Made by a program: the position numbers and the translations under genes. Shown piece by piece: positions 1 through 11,242 of a stretch of DNA of 64,000 nucleotides. Under the pieces are notes generated by a model, which was not told the origin of the DNA, ran no database searches, and saw nothing but the letters and a program-made list of their open reading frames with translations. Origin of the DNA: Capsicum annuum (Eukaryota; Streptophyta; Magnoliopsida; Solanales; Solanaceae); NCBI RefSeq assembly GCF_002878395.1, contig NC_061122.1, positions 76,886,998-76,950,997 of the forward strand, written 5' to 3'. Numbering within the stretch: the stretch's first letter is position 1; each line of letters opens with the position of its first letter.

Positions 1-604
1 ATCCTGTATTAATAATTATTAGTGGAGATGGTTTGAGGTATATGTTTGGAAAATTTTTTGGTTGCCGGTGATGTGCTTGTAGTGTGTATTTGCATAACTT
101 ATTTTTTACTTTGCTTAATCATCCTATGATACCCACTGAGTAAAATTTGATCATACTTATCCCTATAATGCCTTATAGGTGTAGATTCAGGTTTGAGTGC
201 ACCACACGGTAGCTTAGTTTGGTTGGTGATTTAATATGTTATAGGTAGTGTCCAGTTCATGCTTCCAAGAGTCAGCCCTCAACCTCATCCTATCTGTTTT
301 ATGTCTTCTTTTGTTTTCAGAGATAGACTTGTAGGTCTTCTTAAATTATCAATTATATTTTAGACTGAGTTGTATGTAGATTTTTCTTACACTGTGACAC
401 CAAGTTTTGGGATAGTTTGTGATATTTTTTATTTTTCAAACTTCTACTATAATTGTTATGTATGGTGTGACTTCGTTCTAGAAGTCTCACCTTATGATTT
501 GGAGTATGTTTTCGTATTTATATATCAGTTTGGCTGATTTACTTACTCGTCAAAGCTTAGTCGTGATAAGTGTTACCATGACCATTAGTTTTTAGGTTGT
601 GATA
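1..604 (+). repeat. 3' part of a gypsy LTR (family G), cut by the window edge
   Basis: This is the terminal part of a long terminal repeat. It matches the end of the LTR at 20567-22541 along much of its length, including the closing phrase TAGTTTTTAGGT followed by a GTGAtA/aTGACA-type terminus. A degenerate initiator-Met primer site (CGGTATCAT, about 608-616) follows, which fixes the strand and the end near 604. The 5' part of the LTR lies outside the window. Confidence 0.6.
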
Positions 605-1175
605 AATCGGTATCATTGTTAAGTTCATCGGTATGTTTAGTGTTAGAACAGGGTTTCTGGTAGAGTCTCACAGATTGGTATGTAGACATCCATATCTATC
701 TTTGAAAGGCTATATGATATCTTTAGCAAACTTTCTTATTTGTTCCTTATCTTGCGAATCTTTCATATATTGTGTACTAAAATGTGTTTCACTCTTTTTT
801 ATGTAGATGATAAGGATTAGATCATGTTAAGCTAGAGATGCAACCATCATCAGATGAAAGAACCTAATATAAGGGATGAGTAAGGGCTCGTGGACATGCA
901 CGAGGTGTAGGATGGGAAGAAGGATCTTCCCCTTTCAAAGGTAGTATTAAGGGGATCCCTCTAGAGCCTCAAATTAAGCATGCTAGAGATATGGGGCCTA
1001 CTCAGGTTCCATAGTATTTCTCTACCTCAGTCTTAGAAGGGTCATTGATGCATTTGCTAATACGTTTAGAGGTTGTTCATTTGAGTATACGTGGTGGTCC
1101 TCCAGCTTTGGGTGTTGTACCTCTACTGGATCTAGAGTTTTATTTTAGTATTCCTCCATTGCAGAGTGCTTGATG
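605..1175 (+). pseudogene. leader and 5' gag remnant of a gypsy element
   Basis: After the primer-site remnant comes a leader of about 190 bases. An ATG at 807 then opens a translation rich in Arg and Gly (an RGHARG-like stretch), which is how gag of many plant Ty3/Gypsy elements begins. The reading is broken by several stops and at least one frameshift, and I lose any recognisable gag after about 1175. The nucleocapsid, protease and pol parts are not present downstream. It is a dead fragment that continues the LTR at position 1. Confidence 0.45.
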
Positions 1176-1699
1176 TACCATGGTTTCATATAACTTTTGA
1201 TGCTTAAAAAATATGAAATGATGTTATTACTTAGGTATTCTTATTAGATGTGATATTCTTTTATGCCGATTTTAGAGGAAACAGAGTTAGGAGACAAGAA
1301 TAAGAAAATTGATGAAGAGTAGCTAAGAAGGCTATGTACGAGCAAATCTAAGGCCTGTAGGTATCACTTGTGTGCCCTTAATTGTCCATGAAGGCTCATG
1401 TTCTGAAGATTCTGAGAAAAAGTTGATGTATTATAATTCCTAAGCCTCTACCTACAAGGCTTAGGTACTAACTAAAGACAATAGGTTGCCTAATCGGTAG
1501 GTGTTCTGCAATCTGAAGATTTCTCTTAATTCAATAAGCCTACTTGTGCCTCGTAAGTACAACCTATAAAATGTAGTTTGCCTCGTGGTTTGGTGACATC
1601 TCAAGTTTTCAACACTATGAAAGATACGATTTCTGATCTATATATAAATACTCTTTGGATATTTTATTATCAGTTTACTTAGTTTATACACTTTTTACA
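1176..1699. other. unassigned AT-rich stretch
   Basis: No open frame, tRNA-like fold or element terminus could be recognised here. It may be further decayed gag or leader sequence of the element that starts the window, or the 5' part of the Athila/Tat-like LTR that follows. Confidence 0.4.
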
Positions 1700-2478
1700 T
1701 TGTGTTGATATCTAAGATACATTATTCATCTAGGACTTACTATTCTTAGTTTTAGGGTTTACAATTAATTTGAGATTTTGGGTTTTCATCCCTATTCTTC
1801 ATAAATTCATCCTTATGATTTCATCTATTAACATATGTGTGTTTTTACAATCATAAGAACTAAACCCCACAGCTAACGTTGTAGAAACACTGATGGATTA
1901 ACAAAGTAACTTTAGTGCAAAGTCCTTCTAAATTTGGGTTCTTATATGTTTATGATTTATTTTGTTTTGATTTCTTTCTTGACAATTTCAAATGTTGGGA
2001 ACTCACCTGTATTTGATACTTTACGAGAGAGAGAGGTAGAGATTAGGAAAAAAATCATAACAGTAATTTGAAGCTATCAACCTTTATGTAATTAACTTGA
2101 GAAAAAGAGAAGATAGTTAATCTAAGATCAACAACAAGGGATAGTAATACAATACCCTAGTACAGGCTGGAAATAAGTGATATTTACCTAAAAAGGTTTA
2201 GATATTATTAGGTGATACATAACTTGTTAAAGTTTGCATGCAATGCATCGATATAGTTTGTCAAACATGAACAGTCTGTGGAGTAATTTAATCAGGGGTT
2301 GCACAGTGCTAGTGATCATCTTTTATTGATAATAGCCTTAATTATCCTACATTGTTACTCTTACTCTTACTTACAAAAAGCCCCTTATTAATTTCTACAA
2401 TTTCCAAATTACATCAGCAAGCTCATGATAGATTTTCGACCTATTCTTCCTGGGATTGACCCCAACTATGTTTGGTTG
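1700..2478 (+). repeat. probable LTR part of an Athila/Tat-like element (J), interrupted by copia A
   Basis: The stretch lacks coding potential. It ends with the phrase TGGGATTGACCCC (2452-2464), a kind of wording common near the end of Athila/Tat LTRs. It is cut at 2479 by element A. On the far side of A, at 9015-9033, there is a degenerate copy of the tRNA-Asp primer site used by this clade, followed by a leader and a gag of that clade. I infer that 1700-2478 plus 8943-9013 formed one LTR. The left end is a guess. Confidence 0.4.
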
Positions 2479-3217
2479 TGTTGAAACCCTAAGGGTTGCA
2501 TGACAAAGTGAGGGACCATGTACCTCAAGGTCAATCACAGGAAAAATATAGTAAAGCCACCAGGAATCAAAACACATTGCAGGAAGAGTAAAAAGACAAG
2601 ATTTTTATGTGGAAACCCAAGAAGGGAAAAAACGCGGCTTGTAATGACAAGAACATCAAATACAATATACTCAAACTCCTAATTACAATCTAGATTTTAG
2701 CATACCACTATTCTCCTTTAACTTGTACTAAATCTACTATAAGTTCATTGTGGGAACTCTACCAAGGACTCTATACACTGATTAACTCGAATTAGACTCA
2801 CACTTAGGCAACTCTACCAAAGCACTTCACTCAAGAAACTGAAAGTCTACACATATAACATGAGCCGTTCAATTACAAATACGCACTCAAGAATACTCAC
2901 TCGCTCTTTAAGCATACTACAATAATAAGAACATGAGCAATGCTTGAGTAGTCATGAAATGGAGAATTTGCTGGCTTAATTTACTCTTTAGATTTGTGCA
3001 AAAAACTCATTTGATGAAGCCTCTTTCCTTGTATTGAAGAGTGATGATTAGGGCTAAAATATCATTAGACGATCTTTCATAACCAGTACAAAACAACAAT
3101 TGAAAGTATGCTAGAGAAGAGGACAAAACATTACAGACAACACGTACCAGTTGTACTGTACCTTGCACATATAGGGACCTAGTCCAATGCAGTTTGACTG
3201 CTCATCATTAAAACACA
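2479..3217 (-). repeat. 3' LTR of copia element A
   Basis: 739 bp. Matches the 8198-8942 repeat in order throughout, for example the blocks around ACCTCAAGGTCAATCACA and GGGCTAAAATATCAT. On the plus strand it starts TGTTGAAAC and ends near AAAACACA. Confidence 0.8.
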
Positions 3218-3225
3218 TAGAGAAA

Positions 3226-3239
3226 TTTTCCCCCTTTTT
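3226..3239 (-). promoter_or_regulatory. polypurine tract of element A, first of several PPT-like tracts
   Basis: On the minus strand this reads AAAAAGGGGGAAAA and sits a few bases from the 3' LTR, where plus-strand DNA synthesis is primed. Similar C-rich tracts (G-rich on the minus strand) recur inward at about 3411-3421, 3459-3467 and 3511-3521. Repeated tracts of this type are known from the 3' region of SIRE-like elements; here I see only the sequence. Confidence 0.65.
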
Positions 3240-5860
3240 GATGATGATAAACCAACCACATATTTTTGAGCATCAATGCACATCCATCATATTTAATTAA
3301 TGTGAATACCGCCTGAAGATGAGTGTTCCCTATTATCATACTTCCTTCATCACCATCATTCAACATAGGGACCTGGTCCCTTATTGTAATTTGCAGCAAA
3401 AACTACAATTTCTTCCCCCTATCATTGTGCCTTATCATTCACATTTAGAACATTATTTTTATTCCCCTAACAAGGTTATTTTTCTCTTTCATCAATATTC
3501 AGCACATCATATACTTCCCCCTATCTTCATGCCATTCGAATCCGCAACTCAATTCACTTGGTACCTAGTCTTCTTAGTACCTGGTCCCTACTACATGAAC
3601 TCAGTAATTCCTCTTTGGCGTCTTTGAAAAGTTAGAATAGTAAACCAAGAATAAATTAAGCATAAATTAGTTAACTCATGGACATTAGGGAAGCACTAAC
3701 ATAATGAATAAATTTGAAATTTAAAGAGAACGAATGTAACACCCAAAGAAAAGATTCACTCATAAGTTGAGGATAAGTATTATTGCAGTGCATAATTTAA
3801 ATATTTTTAGGGAAAAACTACCAGAATCAAGAAGGATTAACAAATAAAAAACTGGGAAAAAGATTTTAAACGAGTAGGGTCAGGTTATTGTTGAAATGCC
3901 TTTCCTCTGCATTTGACCAAAGGACCTCATCTGTTAAGATTGACACCCTTTATTTAGTTTTAACATTCTCAGGCTAAGCATTTTATTTTCATATGGTCTT
4001 TCATTGGGAAGATGCTAAATTGTCACATAGAGCTTATTGATTTCTTCATCCTTGGCCGCTAGATTGAAATTTAGTTCCTCTGTTTACTTGTTGAGCTCCC
4101 TTTTATAAATATTACCTGATTTGACACATTTAGTCTTAACCATTATTTCATGCCATACATTTGAACCATATATCTTTGGGTTCCAAAACTCAAAGAATCT
4201 AAGGCAATGTTTCACTTTTGCAACCTAGGTAGAATTACTTTATTCACAAAGTAAAAAATCCATTCAAACTCACTCTTGATTGAGTTCTTATTCACTGTAG
4301 CCACAGATTTCCCTTTTACCGTAGATGCATTTGCTAAGAGTTCTATTGATGTCAGCTGCTTGGAGACAATTTTTACTCTATATATAGGAACATAAAAATT
4401 TCTTCCCGCTATTTACTCATGTAGCCTTATTTTCTTTTCCTCGGACCTGTGTAGTCAGATTCATCCAATCTTCTTAGAATTCCAAAATGAAATAGAATTT
4501 CCAATCTGTCTCTTTAAATATTATGGGAATAGGTCATTCCATGAGATACATCCAACTTGATATTTTACGAACTCAACTAGTACTAGTATACCAAATTATT
4601 TTAATACTTTTGAATTAAAAATCCTCTTATTTAATAACTTTTGATTCTTCAAGAACCAGTTACTATCTTTGTTGGATACAATCTTACCTTTCTACTTATT
4701 CTTTGTTTTAGTATAAGTGATCACAGATTCTTTTTCAGCCACTTTTCTCTTCTTGGGAAAAGGTACATCAAGAGTCAGCTGCTTACTAATAAAACTTCTA
4801 TACCATTTTTTAGAAATTCTTGGTGTTTTACTGACATTGATTTTCTTTTGATTAGTTATCCTTTTTCCTAGGCTATTTGACAATAATATGAGGTTTTAAG
4901 CAACATAAGTTTAATCCATCACAACTTGATCAGAATAATTTAAAGGATTTAGGGATGATTCTTCATTGACGGGATAAATGATGAAGGAGTTAAGCTTTGG
5001 AAGAGAGAAGAAGAAGGATGTTTTTCAAGAAGGTTTACGAAAGGACATTTCCCTATGCTAATCTTAGAAATCTTTAAAGGACATATAAATGGGATAGTTG
5101 TAGCCATCAAGAAGGTCATTTTCTTAGAAGGGCTATTTTGGATTTGTATTTTCCTTTTTGATAAGAGAAGTAGGGGGTGTAGCAATATTTAAAGAAAAAT
5201 AAGCACAAGGAATGGTTTTTTAGGGGAATAAATATGATCAATTTCTGACTTTTAGGTAACTCACCTTCCCTTTTAGAATAGGATAATATTTTTCTGACAT
5301 AGGTTTATGGAGGATGCAACGTTTTCTTAATAGAAAAGACAAAACTTTCATATACATGATACAAACTTGAGAGATGGGCCAGGTCCCTCTCTAGTCTAAG
5401 TGAATCTTCAAATTTGGGCTTGTCACATCTATCCACCTCCAAAGTTGCTCCCATGGGTGTATACCTACAAGGTTTTAGTACTTAGTTAGAACAACAAGTA
5501 TCTAATTTGCAAAGGATACCTTCTTTCTAAACAGATCCAAATTGTAGAAGGGAAGTTGATTCATATGTTAGGTTAGGTCAATTTAAATCACTACTTGCTT
5601 CAACTTTTTTTATCCTCTTCACACCATTTTTTGGAAACTATTAAGAGATTAGCATTAGTTTTGAGAAATAGGTGGAAGTATTTGATTCATTCACATTGCT
5701 TCAAGTTCTTTTTTTTTAGATGAATCCCTTTGGTACTAGGTCCCTGAGAATTCTGTCATGACCATTTTTGTTAGTCCACTACTTGAGCTGGGATCATTGA
5801 TTGTCATTCTTAATTAACATTATTTTCTTATCTGTACCATTCAGCCATTTCTTCACTATT
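3240..5860 (-). other. 3' region of element A, decayed, possibly env-like or extra ORF
   Basis: This lies between the pol remnant and the 3' LTR, where SIRE-like elements often carry an extra (env-like) reading frame. Two short minus-strand frames survive. One at 4949-5185 includes a stretch MATTIPFICPLKISKISIGK. One at 4692-4883 is rich in Lys and Ser with a PKKRKVAEKE stretch that resembles a basic nuclear-targeting patch. I recognise no integrase, reverse transcriptase or RNase H motif anywhere in the region. The call of an env-like remnant rests on position only. Confidence 0.35.
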
Positions 5861-6060
5861 TTTAGCACCATCAACCCTTTTCCTTCAAATTACAGAGATT
5901 CCTTCTTATCATGGGATCTTCACCTATATTCTTACATGGATTAGGTACTTTGAAATCAACTATCTCACCTAAAACATTTCCTCCTTGAAGTGTCCTAAGT
6001 GTGAGAATATAGTCAGACCTTTCATCATTAACTTTTTGATAACTCAATTTTAATGATCAT
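5860..6060 (-). pseudogene. remnant of the start of copia pol (pre-integrase region)
   Basis: A minus-strand translation reads LTLRTLQGGNVLGEIVDF. This resembles the conserved stretch (LTxLxGGNVxFGDxxKG) between the protease and the integrase zinc finger in SIRE-type polyproteins. It is followed by a Lys- and Asn-rich stretch and stops. The rest of pol is absent, so a large deletion must begin just downstream, at about 5850. Confidence 0.5.
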
Positions 6061-6289
6061 TCTAGACTGTAATTCTCTTCCTCATACCTGAGACCATGAT
6101 CACTTGTTAGAATTAAGAACTCACATGAGTCTGAGTTCCCATTAGTAGGACAATGGAGTCATTGAATCCTTCTTGGTCCATCTAGGTAGAGAGTTCCTTT
6201 TCATAATTTTTAGAAGCTTAAAGCCCATAGAATGTGCTTTCCCTTGCGAAATGTATTTGGAACCATTCATTATAGATCTAATCCAACTC

Positions 6290-8155
6290 TTACATTTTTC
6301 TTTCATGTGCCCATCTCTTCTAAAATGAGTACATAGAGGCTTACGGACCTTGTTCTTAGCATTATGCGAAACTTTGTTCTGAGATTTTTAATGTTTATAA
6401 CTTCTTTATGACTAAGATCATTCCCATTGTTTTCACCTTCACTAGTTCGGTTAAAAAGGATCTGAGACAATGTAGTCCATTTTAGGGATTTTTTAAGTTC
6501 TACCTTCAGACAGACCAATCCCCCCTATAATTCCTCATTCTTCTGGAGTGCATACTTAAGATGCTTTTGGGAACCCTAAAATTTTTCTTAAAGCTCAACC
6601 TGAAACTTTGATGCTTCTTTATTTCCATTACTCTTAGAAGCATCTACTTTATCGAGTAGACTAACCAAACTCAATTTTTTAGATTTGAGCTTATCCACTT
6701 GTTGCTTAATTTTAGAAATCTAGAGAGTCAAAGCTATCAATTCTATATCTTGATCTTCTATCTTTCCTTCTAGAGCATTATTTTTCTCTTTATCACAGGC
6801 ACTGCTTGCTTTCTCCTGTTGGTTAACCAAGATCAAATATTAAAATTTCAGCTTTATAATATATTTTTCAATTTTAGATACCATGAGGGTTAAATCAATC
6901 TACTCGGGCTCTTAAACTTATAAATTTTCTTCTAGACCAATTTTTTCATTAGTCATTTAACACATGGAATTAATCAATACACTAGAAAGCTTTTTAATTT
7001 CTCTAGCATAGTAATTCTCTATGTTTTCTTTAATGTTAGAAAGTGTTACATCATTTTCTTCTTCATCTTCAATGTTTTCCATAAAAGCAAATATGAAATA
7101 AAAGGGCACTTACTCATCCTACATTACCAGGATGGAAACATCATCCTGCTTTCCATCTTACTCAGAATGACTAGAGGAGTCTCCCCACATTGTTAGAGAC
7201 TACCTTACTACATAATTAGTTGCAGGCTTTTTTCTTAATTTTATATGGACCTGGTCCCTATTCTTTCCTTTGTCAACACTTTTCCTGAGATATTCTTTAT
7301 TGTCCAATTTGTTCATTGGACAATACTTAATGAAGTGATCAGGACTTCCACATTTATGATAAACCTCTATAGTGCCTCCCTTTTTGCTTCTACTCCTATA
7401 TTTGTGTCTTCTTCATTAGAGTCTGATTCAAATGCTTTTAGTGCCAAAGATTTTTCCTTCTTTTTTTTCTCTTACTTATTCTCTTGATGATTTTTTAGCT
7501 CATGGGTTTTTAGATTTCCAATCAGTCCATCATGGTGAGGGTCTTCAAATTCTTTGCTTAAGTTATGACATCTACTTTGCTTTCCCAGGACTTAGGAAGA
7601 ACCCCAAATATCTTCCTCACTTGCTTATATACTGGAATCACTTCTCCGAATAAATGAAGCTCAGAAGTAAATCTTTTATGTATTTCTTGGACTATTTTTA
7701 CTTTTTTCATGGTGAAGGTTTCATACTCAGTAGTTAGCATGTTTACTTTAGCATCCTTAACAACTATAGTACCTTTATATACAGTCATTAAGCAATCCTT
7801 GATCCCTATGGAATTTTCACAAGTAGAGATCCTATTATATTCATTAGTCAGGCCCAATACTAAAAACTAGCAATTTCTTAGCCTTTTATTTCTTCTCAAT
7901 TATCTTTCTATCTTCATCATCATACTCTCTCATTCTTTTAACAAGTATTCTAGTTAATTCTTCTTATTTTCCTTCTTTAATAGGAATATCAGGTCCATCA
8001 AGGCTTATGTCCATCAGTTTATTATCATCATCTATAATTGAGTCAAACATCCTAGTTTTCCACAACCCATAATACTATCCATTGAACCTTGGTGGTCTAG
8101 TAGTAGATTTCCCTTCTTCTATATTAGGTGGGGCAACCTTTCTAACCAAGACACT
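6290..8155 (-). pseudogene. gag: copia-type gag (UBN2-like) of element A, broken
   Basis: The minus-strand translation starts with an APPNIEEGKSTTRPPRFNG-like N-terminus and the WWKTRM-type motif seen in copia gag (here LWKTRM). The best frame, 7558-7857, contains AKVNMLTTEYETFTMKK, then RFTSELHLFGE, then VRKIFGVLPKSWESKV. That is the characteristic order of the UBN2 gag domain. Further on there are two zinc-knuckle remnants: HKCGSPDHFIKYC near 7340, whose first Cys is lost, and CTHFRRDGHMKEKC near 6300, whose second Cys is replaced by Phe. Several stops separate the pieces. Gag would form the particle and bind element RNA; this copy cannot. Confidence 0.7.
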
Positions 8156-8197
8156 TAATGTGTTAACCTTTTAGAGTGACCTCATATAGATAATAAT

Positions 8198-8942
8198 TGT
8201 TGAAACTATGAGGGGTTGCACCACACTGCGAGGGACCAGATACCTCAAGGTCAATCACAAGCAAATTACAGTAAAGTAACCAGGAATCAAACTACAATGT
8301 AGGAAGAGTAATAATACAAGATTTTTATGTTGAAACCTAGGAAGGGAAAAACCATAGCTTTCCCTCACAAGCACCTCAAATCGACTATAGTAAAACTCCT
8401 GATTACAGTCTATATTTCATCCTACCTCTAGTCTCTTTTAACTATTAATAAGTATACTATAATTTCATCTTGGCAATACTACCAAGGACTCTCTTCACTG
8501 GTTAACTCTAATCAGCCTCACACTTAGGTAACTCTACCTAAGACTTTAAACAACAAATTAAAACACTAATCTTATAACATATGTAGTCCAATTACAAATT
8601 ATCTCTCGAGAACTCTCACTCACTCTTTAATTACAATATAATTATAAGAATATAAGAAATTCTCGAGCATTCTTGTAATAAAGTTTTTGCTGAATCACTT
8701 CTCTCTTTAGTATTATCAAAAAAACTCATCTGATGAAGAAACATCTTTTTTTTCTTATAGTCGAGTGATGATTAAGGCTAAAATATCATAGGACCAACTA
8801 ACCAAAATAGTACAAAATATCCCCTACAAGTTCGTTACACAAGAGGATAAAAATTTACAGACAATGCGTGCCAGCTATATTGTACCTTGCAAATATAGGG
8901 ACTTGGTCCCTTGCAGTTTAAATGTTTTTCATCAAAAGTACA
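8198..8942 (-). repeat. 5' LTR of copia element A
   Basis: 745 bp, the upstream LTR in the minus-strand reading. On its inner side (positions below 8198) no good match to the usual initiator-Met primer site remains. The near-palindrome GGGACtTGGTCCC occurs at 8898-8910. Confidence 0.8.
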
Positions 8943-9014
8943 TATATAAAGTTCTATATTTAATAGGTGATCACTTTATACTTTCTTGGAGGTGTAACCT
9001 AGGAGACCTCAAAT

Positions 9015-9033
9015 TTTGCCCTATTGTCGAGGA
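9015..9033 (+). promoter_or_regulatory. degenerate tRNA-Asp primer binding site of element J
   Basis: TTTGCCCTATTGTCGAGGA resembles the Athila/Tat primer site TGGCGCCGTTGCCGGGGA, which is complementary to the 3' end of plant tRNA-Asp. A far better copy is at 51482-51499 in element D. Several bases differ, so the call leans on the gag of the same clade that follows. Confidence 0.45.
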
Positions 9034-9349
9034 ATCAATTATAAATTGATTATTTTATAAAAGTTGTTGAAGTTGTTGTTTTCATTTGTTGATTTTTTGT
9101 TTTCTATTATTTCTGGGGCATATGTCAGTGTATGCCTATACTTGGATGTAAGAAAATCCAAAAATTCCATTTGATCCCATGCTTAAATAAATCTTATAAT
9201 AGAATCGAAGGATTAAGAGACAAGAAGAATATGATCAAAGAACCCAACACGAAGGGGTTCATAGTAACCTAGTTGCTTTGAATTATCCCACCTTCTCATG
9301 GTATTTAAGAAACTACCAAAAAAACCACTACTCAATTAATAGCCATAGA
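9034..9349 (+). other. untranslated leader of element J
   Basis: T-rich sequence between the primer-site remnant and the first gag-like residues. No other feature seen. Confidence 0.4.
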
Positions 9350-10139
9350 AAATATTCGGTTGGCACTTGCTTGACGAGGTAAGGAAAGGTCGAGATAGGA
9401 GGAAAAATATCATGAGCAACACTCAATAGATATGAGTTAGAAGGAACATAGTTCAACCATCGCCAATTGAGACAGGTGCTATCATTACTCTAGAATTTCC
9501 CCAAGAAGCAAAATTTGATAGTATGAGCATAAAGATCTAGATAATGAATTTGAAGGTAGTGTTTACTAGTTTGTATATCGATGATACAAACATGCACATT
9601 ATGAACTTTTTAGGTATTTCAACTTTGTACAATCTACCGAGAGTAAGTCATAAATCTCTACAACTAATGTTTTTCCTATTCTCCCTTATAGGAGAAGGGA
9701 CAATATGGTTAGGAGATCTACCTCATGGGTCTATTACCATTTTAAATAAGTTTAGGATACAATTTTTGAATTGATTTTTCTTGCTTTTAAGAATTCTATA
9801 GTTGAAAGATGAGATCTATAATTTCACAATTTCATTCAGAGGCACTGTATGAGACATGGTTGAAGTTCAATAAGTAACTAATAAATGTTTCAAACCATAT
9901 AATAACTGGAAGAAACATGTTGCATAGATTCTACAGAGTCATGAATGCAAATACCAAGGTTGTATTTAACACTATTACAGGTGGGACTTTCATGAATCTT
10001 CATTGTGGGTAGGCTTTGAAAATATTAGTTCAGATTACTAAAATCATCCCAGGGTGGCATACTCGAGAGGCAAACAAGTTATCTGGTACTTATACTATTG
10101 GTTCTTCCAGTAAGTACAGAATCCTAGATGAGAGAATGG
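9350..10139 (+). pseudogene. gag: Athila/Tat-like gag of element J, truncated by element B
   Basis: The open stretch 9544-9774 carries the core of the retrotransposon gag domain: NMHIMNFLGIS, then a hydrophobic LMFFLFSLIGEGTIWLGDLP block, then PHGSITILNKFRIQFLN. These match the usual order of FLxIC, LFPFSLxxxAxxWLxxLP and SITTWxxLxxxFL. After a frameshift the C-terminal part continues (ALYETWLKFNK, HRFYRVMN, then TITGGTFMN), which corresponds to the YETWERF / FYNGL / AGGTLM motifs of this clade. The frame is then cut cleanly at 10140 by the LTR of element B. No zinc knuckle or pol is present. Confidence 0.7.
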
Positions 10140-10437
10140 TGTAATACCCCCAATATTTCTAGCTTAGTCCATCCCTTAGTATGTACTTTTAGCACTTAGA
10201 ATTCGAAAAATAAAGTTAAGAGTTGAGGGACTTAGTAATTATGACTTCCTTCACACTTCAAAGATTTTTTTTAAGTTGACCCTCCATGCTCCTAGAGTAT
10301 GATGTTTGAGTTAAATTATTTTAAGGGGTAAAAATATCATGACTAGGGTAAGTTTTGGAATTTTTGAACGAGGATTAGATCGCATTCAAATTGGAAAAAT
10401 AACAGCTCGATGCGACTAGTTCGTGTCACGGTGAGGA

Positions 10438-10577
10438 GGCCACCGCATCGCGATGGTGGCCAAATCAGCATTTGTTAATTTACAGAGGATCACCGCGATT
10501 ACACTGCATTACGGTGAATCCCAAACAGCAATTGACATAATCCAGTGAGTCTCTATTATTCAACCGCATCGCGGTTG
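10438..10577 (+). repeat. dyad-rich GC block of LTR B
   Basis: Two clear hairpins in otherwise AT-rich DNA. At 10438-10461, GGCCACC and GGTGGCC flank GCATCGCGAT, which contains the palindrome ATCGCGAT. At 10561-10577, CAACCGC and GCGGTTG are separated by ATC. A weaker CACCG...CGGTG pair lies between them. Confidence 0.65.
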
Positions 10578-11242
10578 GTATCGTGATAATCCACTTACCG
10601 TGTTGCGATAGGGCCTTAATCGGTATTGATGTTGTGGGATTTTAAATCCCAAGGAAAATCCTGTCTTTCATCAAGCCCCAAATTGTGTAAACTGAAGGTT
10701 TATCATAATAAGTAGCAAAATATACTCATTCCTTTTTAAATCCCTCTCAATAAAAACCCTAGTCTTCAGCTTTCAACTTTAAGAATCCCAAAATTTCCAC
10801 CATTATTTTTCCAAAATAGTTCAAAATTCAAGGTTCCCAATTCAAGAGTCTCAAGAATGAATCTTCAAAAGCACAAATAGGTTCTCACAACCAAGATTCT
10901 TCATCTAGTTCATCAATTAAGGTATTGTGGGGTTTTGAACAAGGATAAATTTTTCATCCTTGTGCCGAAAACTAGTTTGATTAAAAATTTACATGATTTT
11001 ACATGAATTTCAATTTAGAGTTCATACCCATTTATTTCTATTTAAAGATTTGGACATCTTAAGTGATTTTGATGTTGAATGGCATGTTTAATTTTGTAAA
11101 TTCATGCGTATGACTATATTCTCAAGATTTTGAGTGGAATTATGAATATTTACTTTATCAAGCATGAACATTATCATGTTTTAACATGAATTTAAAGTAT
11201 GGGTTATGAAGCCCTAGTTGAGTATTACTATTTTAAGAATGA

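Larger units (their letters stand above)
2479..8942 (-). mobile_element. Ty1/Copia element A (SIRE/Maximus-like), internally deleted
   Basis: Two direct repeats, 2479-3217 and 8198-8942, are clearly homologous over their full length. They read TG...CA on the minus strand (starting TGTACTTTTGATG or similar and ending GTTTCAACA). A C-rich tract next to the left repeat is the polypurine tract on the minus strand, so the element runs right to left. The order is 5' LTR, gag (about 8155-6290), a short remnant of the start of pol (about 6060-5860), a poorly readable 3' region and the 3' LTR. Integrase, reverse transcriptase and RNase H are missing. No matching target duplication is visible (GGTTG against TATAT). 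Confidence 0.8.

Noticed and set aside
3319..3627. 102-residue open frame on the plus strand
   Set aside because: It lies antisense in the 3' region of minus-strand copia element A, is rich in Phe, Tyr and His from C/T-rich tracts, and has no motif; the tracts are explained by PPT-like repeats.
7558..7857. Host gene candidate (99 residues)
   Set aside because: Its motif order is that of copia gag, and it lies between two matching LTRs.
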